This document shows positions 1 to 7,104 of a stretch of 17,698 nucleotides of DNA, one piece after another. Numbering within the stretch: position 1 is the stretch's first letter; every line of letters starts with the position of its first letter. The DNA comes from JAIEPW01 sp964406035 (lineage in GTDB: Bacteria > Acidobacteriota > Terriglobia > Bryobacterales > Bryobacteraceae): the NCBI GenBank assembly GCA_964406035.1, contig CAYOQB010000111.1, forward strand, positions 1 through 17,698. The letters are read 5' to 3'. The notes below the pieces were generated by a model. The model had not been told where the DNA came from, made no database searches, and saw nothing but the letters and a program-made list of their open reading frames with translations. A program made the translations under genes and the position numbers.

Positions 1-859
1 TGCGAACCAGGCGGTTCACCTCCACACACAAGGGGCTCTGCCCGCAGGCGAACCATTCGGGATCGAAATCGTAGCCGAGGCTCAGGTTAACTCCGTGGAT
101 TCGCAGCCTCCGCCCCAGCTCGTTCTGCTGCTGGATCCAGTCCAGCGCCTCCAAAATCGCACTCACCGGACCTCGCCCGCGCTCGTTCAGAGTTCTCAAG
201 CTCACGATCTTCGCAGCGGGCGCAACGCCGCTTAGCGCGGATATCGGTCGCGCAACCTTCACGACCTCTCCCGCCCCATCCCGTTCCTCCACTCTCGCAA
301 CCGCCGGCCCGCGCGACTCCCCGCAGAGAATCCCCGCCACATGAGTGCCATGTCCGAATGCGTCAGCAAGCCCGCCGCCGGAAGCAAGAAAGTCTCGATG
401 TTCCAGAGGAGGTGCGATCTCCAGATTGCGCCGGGTCGCGAAGTGCTCGTGGGCGCCATCCACACCCGAGTCCACCACCGCCCATGTGATCCCTTCCCCC
501 TTTGCCGAGAACGCCGCGTGCGCTGCATCGGCCTGAATGCGCCGCAACGATTGGTCGAGCTGTGCGCTCGCCTCGAAGTCGGGCCACACCCGGTGAATCG
601 CCTCTTCGCTGTCCTGCTCCAGCACTGCGGCAAGTTCCCGCGCTGACAGGGTCACGAAGAAGTACTGACCCGCCGACCGGTATTCCCGCGCTCCCAACAA
701 CTCGGCAATTCTTTCCCGCGCCGCCTGAGTTCCGGCAGCGAAGCCGAGATTCGTGTCAATCACGACGCTGAGATTCGCGTTGCCATCGCCCATGGAATCG
801 AGCAGCGGGATCGCGGCCCGGCCGCGGGTCAGGTTGCGGGGATCGAATCGGCGGCTCAC
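1..859 (-). CDS. S8 (subtilisin-like) serine peptidase, N-terminal part, cut by the window edge
   Basis: About 286 residues are readable before the frame runs off the left edge. The catalytic Asp lies in AVVDSGVDGAHEHF (Asp near residue 130). The catalytic His lies in AFGHGTHVAGILCG (His near residue 170). A typical subtilase segment, HGVNLSLG, follows. The oxyanion Asn and the GTS-x-A Ser motif should lie beyond the edge and are not seen. The first 115 or so residues are not catalytic. They include ANLSVVIDTNLGF and a stretch (QYFFVTLSARELAAVLEQD) that resembles the I9-type inhibitory propeptide in style. No signal peptide is visible, so the protein may act inside the cell or be exported in another way. 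The chosen start is GTG at 859. TTG at 886 and ATG at 793 are in-frame alternatives, and none has a clear Shine-Dalgarno. It is divergent from the MOSC gene. The family is confident; substrate and location are unknown. Confidence 0.9.
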   Translation of the reverse strand, partial: MSRRFDPRNLTRGRAAIPLLDSMGDGNANLSVVIDTNLGFAAGTQAARERIAELLGAREYRSAGQYFFVTLSARELAAVLEQDSEEAIHRVWPDFEASAQLDQSLRRIQADAAHAAFSAKGEGITWAVVDSGVDGAHEHFATRRNLEIAPPLEHRDFLASGGGLADAFGHGTHVAGILCGESRGPAVARVEERDGAGEVVKVARPISALSGVAPAAKIVSLRTLNERGRGPVSAILEALDWIQQQNELGRRLRIHGVNLSLGYDFDPEWFACGQSPLCVEVNRLVR

Positions 860-923
860 GCCAACAGCTTGCGACTCGTTTGTCAAGCCGCGAGATCGTG
901 CAGCTCCCCACTAAACTGGAGTT
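860..923. promoter_or_regulatory. Divergent intergenic region between S8 peptidase and MOSC genes
   Basis: This 64-bp gap separates two divergent genes and should hold both promoters. On the plus strand CTAAACTGG (911-919) is a candidate -10, with TAAACT ending 6 nt before the GTG at 924. GGAG (918-921) is only 2 nt from that GTG, too close for a normal ribosome-binding site. On the minus strand a perfect TTGACA (886-881) is present, but no convincing -10 lies 16-18 nt downstream of it, so its role is uncertain. Confidence 0.45.
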
Positions 924-1418
924 GTGGCCGGTATCATCTTGCAAATCAATGTCTCACGGGGAGGCGTTCCGAAGCGCGCCATTTTTCAGGGCGTTGTGAC
1001 TGCCGCGGGTGTGGACGGCGATTCCTGGGCTCACCCCAACATTCACGGCGGTCCCCGCAAGGCCGTTCTGATCTTGTGCGAAGAAGCGATCGATCACTTG
1101 AAATCGCTGGGATTCCCCGTTTTTGCCGGCGCGCTCGGCGAGAACCTCACCGTTCGGGGCGTACCCCCCCAATCGCTGCGCGCCGGCCAGCGCTACCGCG
1201 CCGGCGACGCGATTCTGGAGCTGACGAAGTTGCGGCAGCCATGCGCCACCCTGGATGTTTACGGTGCCGGAATCCAGAAGCACCTGTTCGATGCTCAGGC
1301 CAAGGCCGGCGACCCGGCATCGCCGGTGTGGGCCATGGGCGGCTTCTACTGCTCGGTGATCCGCGGCGGCGTGGTGCGTCCGGGTGACCCGTTCGCACTG
1401 CTGGAACAGGCGGCGTGA
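924..1418 (+). CDS. MOSC-domain protein (YiiM-like), putative molybdenum-cofactor sulfur-carrier or reductase component
   Basis: The 164-residue protein is essentially one MOSC domain. Recognisable elements are the N-terminal segment GGVPKRAIFQGVV, WAHPNIHGGPRKAVLIL, GALGENLTVRGV, the conserved cysteine in LRQPCATLDVYG (Cys near residue 107), and the C-terminal VWAMGGFYCSVIRGGVVRPGDP. MOSC domains bind molybdenum cofactor or carry sulfur on the conserved Cys. The stand-alone YiiM type takes part in detoxifying N-hydroxylated compounds in enterobacteria. Whether this protein does the same is inference. The start is GTG at 924, since no ATG fits before the conserved region. Its stop overlaps the glnE start by 4 bp (GTGA), so the two are probably co-translated, although no functional link is obvious. 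No Moco biosynthesis gene is in the window. Confidence 0.88.
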   Translation: MAGIILQINVSRGGVPKRAIFQGVVTAAGVDGDSWAHPNIHGGPRKAVLILCEEAIDHLKSLGFPVFAGALGENLTVRGVPPQSLRAGQRYRAGDAILELTKLRQPCATLDVYGAGIQKHLFDAQAKAGDPASPVWAMGGFYCSVIRGGVVRPGDPFALLEQAA

Positions 1419-4294
1419 CGGTGACAGCCCTGCTTGACCAGATCCCGTTTCGCGATCCCGCGAGGTCAAGAGCGGAGATCGCCGAACTCCGCGCCAATCT
1501 CGCTGCTCCCGTTTGGCGCGCGCTGGAGATCCGCCTTTCCAACAGCCCCGATGCCGCCGCCGCCCTGTCCGGCCTTACCGGCCTTCTGCACCGTCACCCG
1601 GCGCTCTTCCCGCACTTCCTCTCCTCCCCGGCGGCGCAATCGTACCTGGTGGCCGTGGGATCGTACAGCCGCTTCCTGATGGCTGAAATCGTGGAACACC
1701 CGGATTGGCTGCAGGAACTGATGGACAAGGGGGACCTGCACCGCGCCCGGTCCGCCGAAGAACTGGTTGCCATGCTGGAAGCCGAAACCGATCCCGGCGT
1801 ACCCTCGGCCCTGCCTCTCGCCCGGTTTCGCCGGCGCCAGCTTCTCCGCGTCCTGCTGCGCGACGTGCTGGGACTGGGCACACTGGCGGAAATCACCGGG
1901 GAGCTCTCCGCTATCGCGTGCGCCATTGTCGAGTTCACCTGCACCAGGCTTTGCGACGATCTGCGTCGCCGCTTCGGACAGCCCTGTTATCAGGCCTCCG
2001 GCGGCGCGACGCACCATTGCGGATTCGCCGTCCTCGCGCTCGGCAAACTCGGCGGCGACGAGCTGAACTACAGTTCCGACATCGACCTGATGTTCCTCTA
2101 TGGCGAAAACGGCGAAACCGATGGCACCAACCCGGTCTCGAACAAGGAGTTCTACAAGCGAATCGCCAACCAGCTCACGGAACTTCTGTCCACCTACACA
2201 GCCGAGGGGCTGTGCTACCGCGTCGACCTCCGTCTCCGTCCGGAAGGCAGCCTCGGAGAGGTTTGCATCTCGCTCGACGGCGCACGCCGCTACTATTCCG
2301 GCCGCGCCCGCGACTGGGAGCTGCAGATGCTGATCAAGGCGCGTGTGATCGCGGGAGATCAGGCCACCGGGCGCGCGCTGCTCGATTTCGTCGAGCCGCG
2401 CACCTACTCCACCACGCTGGACTTCTCCGCCATCGAGACCATGTCGGTTACCCGCGAACGATTGAACGAAAAGCTTGCGGCCAGGAAGCTCAACCGCAAG
2501 AGCACCGCCATCGACGTCAAGCTGGCCCGCGGCGGCATCCGCGACATCGAGTTCCTGGTGCAATGCCTGCAGCGGCTGCACGGGGGAAGGGAGCCGTGGG
2601 TTCGGCACGGCGGGTCGCTTCTGGCGCTCTCCCGGCTGCACGACAAAGGCCTGCTTTCCGACGCCGAATACGGCCAGCTTGCCGCCGCCTATCAGTTCCT
2701 GCGCAATCTGGAGCATCGCCTGCAATTCGACGAGGACCGGCAGACTCATACGCTTCCCGACGACCCGGCGCAACGAGATGTGCTCGCCCGGAAGATGCCG
2801 CCCGGACAGTCTGTCCCAGTCCGCGATGGAGCCTGGCTTCTGGAGCGGCTGCGCGGGCACTTTGCGGAAGTCACGGAGATTTACGAACGCGTTGTCCATG
2901 CCCAACGGCACGCGGCGGAGCCCGATGCGCCGTCGCCCCGCGCCGGCACGGCGCTCGCGCCGGGCAATCTCATGCGCTCCCTGGACCTGCGCGCGCCCAG
3001 GCTGGCCGCGACACTGCCGCGGCTGGGTTTACGCAGGGGCTTGCGTTCCTTCGAACACTTCCTGGAGCGCGTCGCGCCCGAATCGCCGTGGATTGGTGAA
3101 ATGGAAGCCGACGAGCAACTGGCTCGCCGGGTCATCGACCTGTTCGAGCACAGCCCCTATCTGGCGGAGCAGTTGATCCGATTCCCGGAGATGGTGGACG
3201 CCATGCAGGATCTCTATTCGCCCTGGTCCGCTTCCTGGCTGGGCGATCCCGCCAAAATGGCTGACCCCGCCGAACTCCGGCGCACCTTCCGCCGCCACAT
3301 CTTCCGCATCCAGGCCGAGAGCATTTGCATTCCGTCTCCGGTCTTCGACACCCTGCAGCGCAATTCCGAGCTGGCCGACTGGATCATTCGGGCCGCATAC
3401 CACGCGGCAGTCGCCGAAGTGCTGGCTGCCCGGCCGCCGTCTGCCGGCTACGATCCCGGAAAACGGATGATGGTGGTGACCCTCGGGCGCCTGGGCATGC
3501 ACGAATTCGATGTCGGCTCCGACGCGGATCTGGTTTTCGTGCTTCCGGACGACGATCGCGCAGAACTCCAGTTCTGGACCCGCGTGGCGGAGCGCATCAT
3601 CGACATCCTCACCGCGTACACCCGGGAAGGCGTCGTGTTCGCCGTCGATACGCGGCTCCGTCCCAACGGGCGCGAAGGTCAATTGGTGCAGACCGCGGGC
3701 GCCGTCCTGGATTACTTCGAGAATCGGGCGGAAGCGTGGGAAGGCATCGCCTACATGAAGTCTCGCGGAGTGGCCGGAGACATCGACGGCGCAACGATGT
3801 TTCTGCATCGCCTGCAGGAGGTGGATTGGCGGCGCTATGGGCAGAGCGGACGCTCGCGCAAGGACCTGCGGGAGATGCGCCTGAAGCTGCAGAAGGAGCA
3901 GGGAGCGGCGAACCCTCTCAAGGCGGGGGCCGGCGGATACTACGACATCGATTTCCTGCTGATGTATCTTCGCCTGAAAAGCGCCGGCATCTTCTTCCGC
4001 GTTCTCAACACGCCGGAGCGAATCGACGTGATCGAACAGATGGGCCATCTGGACCGCGCCGATGCTGCGTTCTTACGCGATGCCGCGACCTTTTATCGCG
4101 CGCTCGACCATGGACTTCGGCTCACGTCCGGCCAGGCGGAGGGCGCGCTCCCGCATTCAGAAGCGCAACTGGAAACCTTGATGGGGCTGCTCAGCCGTTG
4201 GACGCCGGACCACCTTCACGACGAGCCGCTCGCGGTGGAACTGGACAGCATCCGTACGCGAACGCGGGCGCTGTTCGATCGCGTCTTTGTCTAG
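1415..4294 (+). CDS. glnE: Bifunctional glutamine synthetase adenylyltransferase / adenylyl-removing enzyme
   Basis: At 959 residues it matches the size of full-length GlnE (E. coli about 946). It has the family's two nucleotidyltransferase-like halves. The N-terminal adenylyl-removing domain carries ALGKLGGDELNYSSDIDLMF (about residues 208-226). It is followed by DLRLRPEGSLG, DWELQMLIKARVIAGD and KLARGGIRDIEFLVQ. The C-terminal adenylylating domain carries LGRLGMHEFDVGSDADLVFV (about 690-709) and then DTRLRPNGREGQL. Paired aspartates of the metal-binding D-x-D motif are present in both halves. The enzyme adds and removes AMP on glutamine synthetase under PII control, in the cytoplasm. The start is GTG at 1415, overlapping the MOSC stop; GTG at 1421 is possible. 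glnA and glnD are not in the window. The stop shares 4 bp (CTAG) with the stop of the convergent DUF2335 gene. Confidence 0.96.
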   Translation: MTVTALLDQIPFRDPARSRAEIAELRANLAAPVWRALEIRLSNSPDAAAALSGLTGLLHRHPALFPHFLSSPAAQSYLVAVGSYSRFLMAEIVEHPDWLQELMDKGDLHRARSAEELVAMLEAETDPGVPSALPLARFRRRQLLRVLLRDVLGLGTLAEITGELSAIACAIVEFTCTRLCDDLRRRFGQPCYQASGGATHHCGFAVLALGKLGGDELNYSSDIDLMFLYGENGETDGTNPVSNKEFYKRIANQLTELLSTYTAEGLCYRVDLRLRPEGSLGEVCISLDGARRYYSGRARDWELQMLIKARVIAGDQATGRALLDFVEPRTYSTTLDFSAIETMSVTRERLNEKLAARKLNRKSTAIDVKLARGGIRDIEFLVQCLQRLHGGREPWVRHGGSLLALSRLHDKGLLSDAEYGQLAAAYQFLRNLEHRLQFDEDRQTHTLPDDPAQRDVLARKMPPGQSVPVRDGAWLLERLRGHFAEVTEIYERVVHAQRHAAEPDAPSPRAGTALAPGNLMRSLDLRAPRLAATLPRLGLRRGLRSFEHFLERVAPESPWIGEMEADEQLARRVIDLFEHSPYLAEQLIRFPEMVDAMQDLYSPWSASWLGDPAKMADPAELRRTFRRHIFRIQAESICIPSPVFDTLQRNSELADWIIRAAYHAAVAEVLAARPPSAGYDPGKRMMVVTLGRLGMHEFDVGSDADLVFVLPDDDRAELQFWTRVAERIIDILTAYTREGVVFAVDTRLRPNGREGQLVQTAGAVLDYFENRAEAWEGIAYMKSRGVAGDIDGATMFLHRLQEVDWRRYGQSGRSRKDLREMRLKLQKEQGAANPLKAGAGGYYDIDFLLMYLRLKSAGIFFRVLNTPERIDVIEQMGHLDRADAAFLRDAATFYRALDHGLRLTSGQAEGALPHSEAQLETLMGLLSRWTPDHLHDEPLAVELDSIRTRTRALFDRVFV

Positions 4295-4731
4295 GATTTT
4301 TCGGTCTTCTGGAGACGCGATCGCAGAAACGCCGACAGCACCGAACCTAACCCGAAACCCGCCACCACCGCGCCAGCCAGCGGTTGCCCGTACAGTGCGA
4401 TCACGGTGCCGCACCCCAAGCCCGCCACGGCGATCACGAAGGCGAGCAACTGCCCTCGTGAGGACAGCGCGTTCGCCCGGCGCATCGCTTCGATGTCGGC
4501 TTCGAGCGCCATTAACTCCGTGCGATGCCGGTGGAGGTATTCGGATTGGAAGGACTCAACGAGCAGCTTTGCCAAACCGGGAGAAACGCGGTCGTATAGT
4601 CCGAGGGTTTCCGGATTCGGGAGTGGGCCGGAGGAAAAGACCTGAGTTTCGGTTAACGTGATTCCGGCGGCGCGGTCAACGTGATGGAGCGGAAGCTTTG
4701 ACAACTCCCCGTTCGATGGAAGAATGTTCAC
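4291..4731 (-). CDS. DUF2335-type small membrane protein
   Basis: The 146-residue protein has the layout of the DUF2335 family. It has a Pro-rich GPLPNPETLGLYDRVSPG segment (about 35-52), then a charged helical stretch with LHRHRTELMALEADIEAM (about 66-83), then SSRGQLLAFVIAV leading into two hydrophobic segments (about 95-113 and 118-136), and a short basic tail. It is probably an inner-membrane protein with both ends on the cytoplasmic side. The family function is unknown. The start is GTG at 4731, inside the 3' end of the upstream 118-residue gene, which it overlaps by 56 nt in another frame, so translation may be coupled. It has no clear Shine-Dalgarno. Its TAG stop lies within the CTAG shared with the glnE stop on the other strand. 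Confidence 0.75.
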   Translation of the reverse strand: MNILPSNGELSKLPLHHVDRAAGITLTETQVFSSGPLPNPETLGLYDRVSPGLAKLLVESFQSEYLHRHRTELMALEADIEAMRRANALSSRGQLLAFVIAVAGLGCGTVIALYGQPLAGAVVAGFGLGSVLSAFLRSRLQKTEKS

Positions 4732-5032
4732 TGAGGGACCGCCCGATGGCTTGCTGCCAGTCGTTCACCAGCTTCGACCAATCCCCCGCGAACGCTCGTT
4801 CCACCGACGTTGGCTTGGTATAGAAGCGGAACTTCATGTATGGCGGCTCAGGCGCAGGGTAGAGGACCGCGAGAGTCCGCTCATCCACTCCGACCGTCCT
4901 TCTACGAAGCTCCATGCTGGAACTATACCGGACTTCCACGCCATTTCCAATCCAGACTTTCCTTAACTCACCACCACCCGGAAATACCGCCTCTACTTCT
5001 CGCGTGAAGCGCTGATCAACAGCAGGTTCCAC
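4676..5032 (-). CDS. Hypothetical 118-residue protein upstream of the DUF2335 gene
   Basis: I do not recognise this protein. It has no signal peptide or membrane segment. Composition looks protein-like: FPGGGELRKVWIGNGVEVRYSS, then a charged region, then a Trp-containing helix-like end (DWSKLVNDWQQAIGRSLSE). The only reasonable start is GTG at 5032; the frame upstream of it is open back to a TGA near 5130 but has no other good start. Codon use is visibly less GC-rich at third positions than glnE or trxA (for example gta, ttt, tta, aga), which may point to different origin or weaker selection. It overlaps the DUF2335 gene by 56 nt and its start lies on the end of a degraded gene fragment. It could be a real partner of the DUF2335 protein or a chance open frame; I favour real at moderate confidence. 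Confidence 0.5.
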   Translation of the reverse strand: MEPAVDQRFTREVEAVFPGGGELRKVWIGNGVEVRYSSSMELRRRTVGVDERTLAVLYPAPEPPYMKFRFYTKPTSVERAFAGDWSKLVNDWQQAIGRSLSEHSSIERGVVKASAPSR

Positions 5033-5182
5033 CCCGCACCTTGCTCGACCCGCTCTGGGTGAACTGTCCGCGCGTACGGGACGACCACTCCAGCGAGAGA
5101 TTACCGGCAGCCCGCGAGAAGCCCATCACGATCACTGCCGGACGGCCGGCAATGGGGTCGCATCACCCTTGATCGACGGCAG
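5016..5182 (-). pseudogene. Frameshifted relic of a redox/ATP10-like protein gene
   Basis: Two minus-strand frames together give a protein-like pattern. From 5182 one frame reads LPSIKGDATPLPAV and then stops. From 5159 another frame reads IAGRPAVIVMGFSRAAGNLS and continues LEWSSR to a TGA at 5018-5016, with a stop just upstream. The order (a 'LP-x-I-x-G' opening, then 'G-R-P-A-V-I-V-x-G-F-S-R-A-x-G' and a Trp) resembles the start of ATP10/thioredoxin-fold-like proteins common in acidobacteria. I see no start codon, and no C-terminal half. The best reading is a truncated, frameshifted remnant. Assignment is from pattern memory, so family confidence is low. It lies directly upstream of the hypothetical gene pair and just past the trxA terminator. 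Confidence 0.35.
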
Positions 5183-5201
5183 TTATGCGCCCCGTGGCGG
5201 G

Positions 5202-5231
5202 AAAAAATAGAGGCGGCAGATTTGCCGCCTC
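5202..5231 (-). terminator. Intrinsic terminator of trxA
   Basis: On the minus strand a perfect 9-bp stem (GAGGCGGCA paired with TGCCGCCTC, 5231-5223 and 5218-5210, 4-nt loop) is followed by TATTTTTT (5209-5202). Stem plus U-tract is the classical rho-independent form. It lies 27 bp beyond the trxA stop. The plus strand has no T-run after the stem, so it works in one direction. Confidence 0.9.
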
Positions 5232-5258
5232 CGGGAAAGGAACGCGATTTCGTAAGTC

Positions 5259-5588
5259 TTAGAGGTGCGCCTCAATCATCTTCTGAAGATCGCCCTTGCC
5301 AGCTGCCCCGACCTGTTGCGCCACCACCTTGCCGCCCTTAAAAAGCAACAGCGTGGGAATGCCGCGGATGTTGTAACGGGAGGCCGTGTTCATGTTCTCA
5401 TCCACGTTCACCTTGCCTACCTTCACCTTGCCCGCATAATCGTTCGCGATGGCATCCACCGTGGGTGCGATCATCCGGCAAGGCCCGCACCACTCAGCCC
5501 AAAAGTCCACAAGCACCGGCACCTCAGCGCTTAACACCTCCGTGTCGAAGGCGGAATCGGTGAATGTCAATGTGTTCTGACCAGCCAT
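5259..5588 (-). CDS. trxA: Thioredoxin
   Basis: This is a full-length thioredoxin of 109 residues. The redox motif WCGPC is at residues 33-37 within VLVDFWAEWCGPCRM. The buried Asp precedes it (Asp28), and the cis-proline is in RGIPTLLLFKGG (Pro78). It reduces cytoplasmic disulfides, with electrons from thioredoxin reductase, which is not in the window. There is no signal peptide. The ATG at 5588 gives the normal N-terminus. GGGAGAG lies about 12 nt upstream of the ATG, rather far for a Shine-Dalgarno, while CTAATCTTA (5600-5592) places a -10-like TAATCT only 5 nt before the ATG. It lies 52 bp after glgA on the same strand and ends in its own terminator. Confidence 0.98.
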   Translation of the reverse strand: MAGQNTLTFTDSAFDTEVLSAEVPVLVDFWAEWCGPCRMIAPTVDAIANDYAGKVKVGKVNVDENMNTASRYNIRGIPTLLLFKGGKVVAQQVGAAGKGDLQKMIEAHL

Positions 5589-5591
5589 ATC

Positions 5592-5600
5592 TAAGATTAG
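5592..5600 (-). promoter_or_regulatory. Candidate -10 / short-leader promoter of trxA
   Basis: Read on the minus strand, CTAATCTTA puts TAATCT 5 nt before the trxA ATG. It matches the CTANNCT pattern seen before other unit-leading genes here. No -35 is evident. If used, the mRNA would be leaderless or nearly so. A CATAAT further upstream (near 5612) is an alternative -10 that would keep the GGGAG as a ribosome-binding site. Confidence 0.35.
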
Positions 5601-5640
5601 CTCTCCCGAGGATTATGGATGCAAATGTTGTTGAAAGGAT

Positions 5641-7062
5641 TCACTTGAGATCGAGTATCGCCCGATACAAGGCCGCGTAGTCCTTGGCCGAGTGGTCCCA
5701 CGAAAAATCCTGAGACATCGCCCGCCGCATCATCGCCCGCCAGTTCTCCTGATCGGCAAAAGCGTCGATTGCATAACGGGCCGCGCCATATAAATCATGG
5801 CCGGACTGGCCCCAGAACTGGAAGCCGGTACCGGGCTGCACGGTATCCGCCAGCCCCCCGGTGGCGCGGACCAGAGGCAGCGTCCCGTACCGTAAACCAT
5901 AGATTTGATTCAGTCCGCAAGGCTCGTAACGGCTCGGCATCAGGATCATGTCCGCTCCACCCGTGATCCGGTGCGCCAGCGCGTTGTCATATCCGACACG
6001 AACGCCCACCCGGTCCGGACGCACCGCCGCCCACCAGCGGAACATATCCTCATACTTCCGCTCCCCTGACCCGAGCACCACCAGCCGTGCCCCCAGGTCC
6101 AACAATCCGGGGAGAGCTTCACCCAGAAACTCCAGCCCCTTCTGATAGGCGAATCGCGTCACCATGCCGATGACCGGCGTGTTCTGGTCTCCCGACAGCC
6201 CGAACTCCGCCATCAGGCTGCGCTTGCATATTGCCTTGCCTTCCAGATTTCCCGGCGAGTATGGAGCGGGAAGATGGTGATCGGTGGCTGGATCCCAGAT
6301 GCGGTAATCGACACCGTTCAGGATCCCGAACAAAGACCCAGCCCGCGCCCGCAACAGCCCGTCCAAGCCGAATCCGTACTCCGGGGTCTGGATCTCGCGT
6401 GCATAAGTGGGACTCACGGTGTTCAGCGCGTTCGAGAATACCAGGCCAGCCTTCAGGAAGTTCACCCGGCCGTGATGGGCCAGCAGGTCAGCTCGAAACA
6501 GCCCCGCATCCAGGCCGGTATCCGCAAGCACCTCCGCGCCGAACTCGCCCTGATAGCCGAGATTGTGGATGGTCAATAGCGACTTAATCCCCCAGAATGT
6601 CGGGTCCTCGCGAAACGAGTGGTGCAGGTACGCGGCGGTCAGGCCGGCGGGCCAGTCGTGCGAATGGATGATGTCGGGACGCCACAGCAGCCGGGCGATT
6701 TCCAGGGCCGCGCGTGAGAGCAACGCGAAGCGCTTGTGGTTGTCTCCGAAATCTCCGTGCATGTCGGCATACACCCCCCAGCGGTCGTAGAGAGGAGTGC
6801 AGTTCACCAGGAAATAACGAACGCCTTCGATCACCACCTGGTCGATGGCCGCCTGATAATAGTGGGGTCCCATCCAGATGTGCATCTGGTGCCAAACCCG
6901 TTCGGCCCAATGCACTTCGGCGTTTCCGTAGCGCGGCATCACCACCGCGGCCTCGACGCCCTGGCGCTGCAATGCCGGCGGCAGAGCCCCCAGCACATCG
7001 GCGAGCCCCCCGGTTTTCACGAACGGGTTGGCTTCGGACGTCACCATCAACACGCGGGGCAT
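5641..7062 (-). CDS. glgA: Glycogen (starch) synthase, ADP-glucose type, GT5
   Basis: The 473 residues match bacterial GlgA (E. coli 477). The N-terminus has the ADP-glucose-binding KTGGLADVLGALP (Lys16), and ADMHGDFGDNHKRFALLSRAAL and IIHSHDWPAGL follow. The C-terminal Rossmann half has GMVTRFAYQKGLEFL and the GT5 signature MPSRYEPCGLNQIYGLRYG, whose Glu (about 377) is the catalytic-site residue. This is followed by ATGGLADTV. It extends alpha-1,4-glucan from ADP-glucose in the cytoplasm for glycogen storage. The start is ATG at 7062. Only 42 bp separate it from the upstream CpaE-like gene on the same strand, but a good -10 (TACAAT) lies in that gap. Other glg genes are not in the window. 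Confidence 0.97.
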   Translation of the reverse strand: MPRVLMVTSEANPFVKTGGLADVLGALPPALQRQGVEAAVVMPRYGNAEVHWAERVWHQMHIWMGPHYYQAAIDQVVIEGVRYFLVNCTPLYDRWGVYADMHGDFGDNHKRFALLSRAALEIARLLWRPDIIHSHDWPAGLTAAYLHHSFREDPTFWGIKSLLTIHNLGYQGEFGAEVLADTGLDAGLFRADLLAHHGRVNFLKAGLVFSNALNTVSPTYAREIQTPEYGFGLDGLLRARAGSLFGILNGVDYRIWDPATDHHLPAPYSPGNLEGKAICKRSLMAEFGLSGDQNTPVIGMVTRFAYQKGLEFLGEALPGLLDLGARLVVLGSGERKYEDMFRWWAAVRPDRVGVRVGYDNALAHRITGGADMILMPSRYEPCGLNQIYGLRYGTLPLVRATGGLADTVQPGTGFQFWGQSGHDLYGAARYAIDAFADQENWRAMMRRAMSQDFSWDHSAKDYAALYRAILDLK

Positions 7063-7069
7063 AAGCTGA

Positions 7070-7078
7070 CTATTGTAC
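7070..7078 (-). promoter_or_regulatory. Candidate -10 / short-leader promoter of glgA
   Basis: The minus strand reads GTACAATAG, with TACAAT ending 9 nt before the glgA ATG. It is one base from consensus TATAAT. There is no Shine-Dalgarno in the 9-nt interval (AGTCAGCTT) and no clear -35. Transcription from here would give a leader of about 2-4 nt. It implies that glgA can be expressed independently of the gene 42 bp upstream. Confidence 0.45.
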
Positions 7079-7104
7079 GAGGCCGGGCAGGGAACGGGAC
7101 AGGC

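Noticed and set aside
881..886. Perfect TTGACA on the minus strand as the -35 of the S8 peptidase gene
   Set aside because: No plausible -10 hexamer lies 16-18 nt downstream, so I list it only as a note in the intergenic region.
1466..2911. Open frame of 481 codons on the minus strand opposite glnE
   Set aside because: It is a mirror frame of glnE with no recognisable domain, and glnE itself is full length with both catalytic motifs.
924..4294. MOSC-glnE overlap as evidence of a functional molybdenum-nitrogen link
   Set aside because: A 4-bp overlap shows co-transcription at most; no other Moco, nitrate or PII gene is nearby to support a pathway link.
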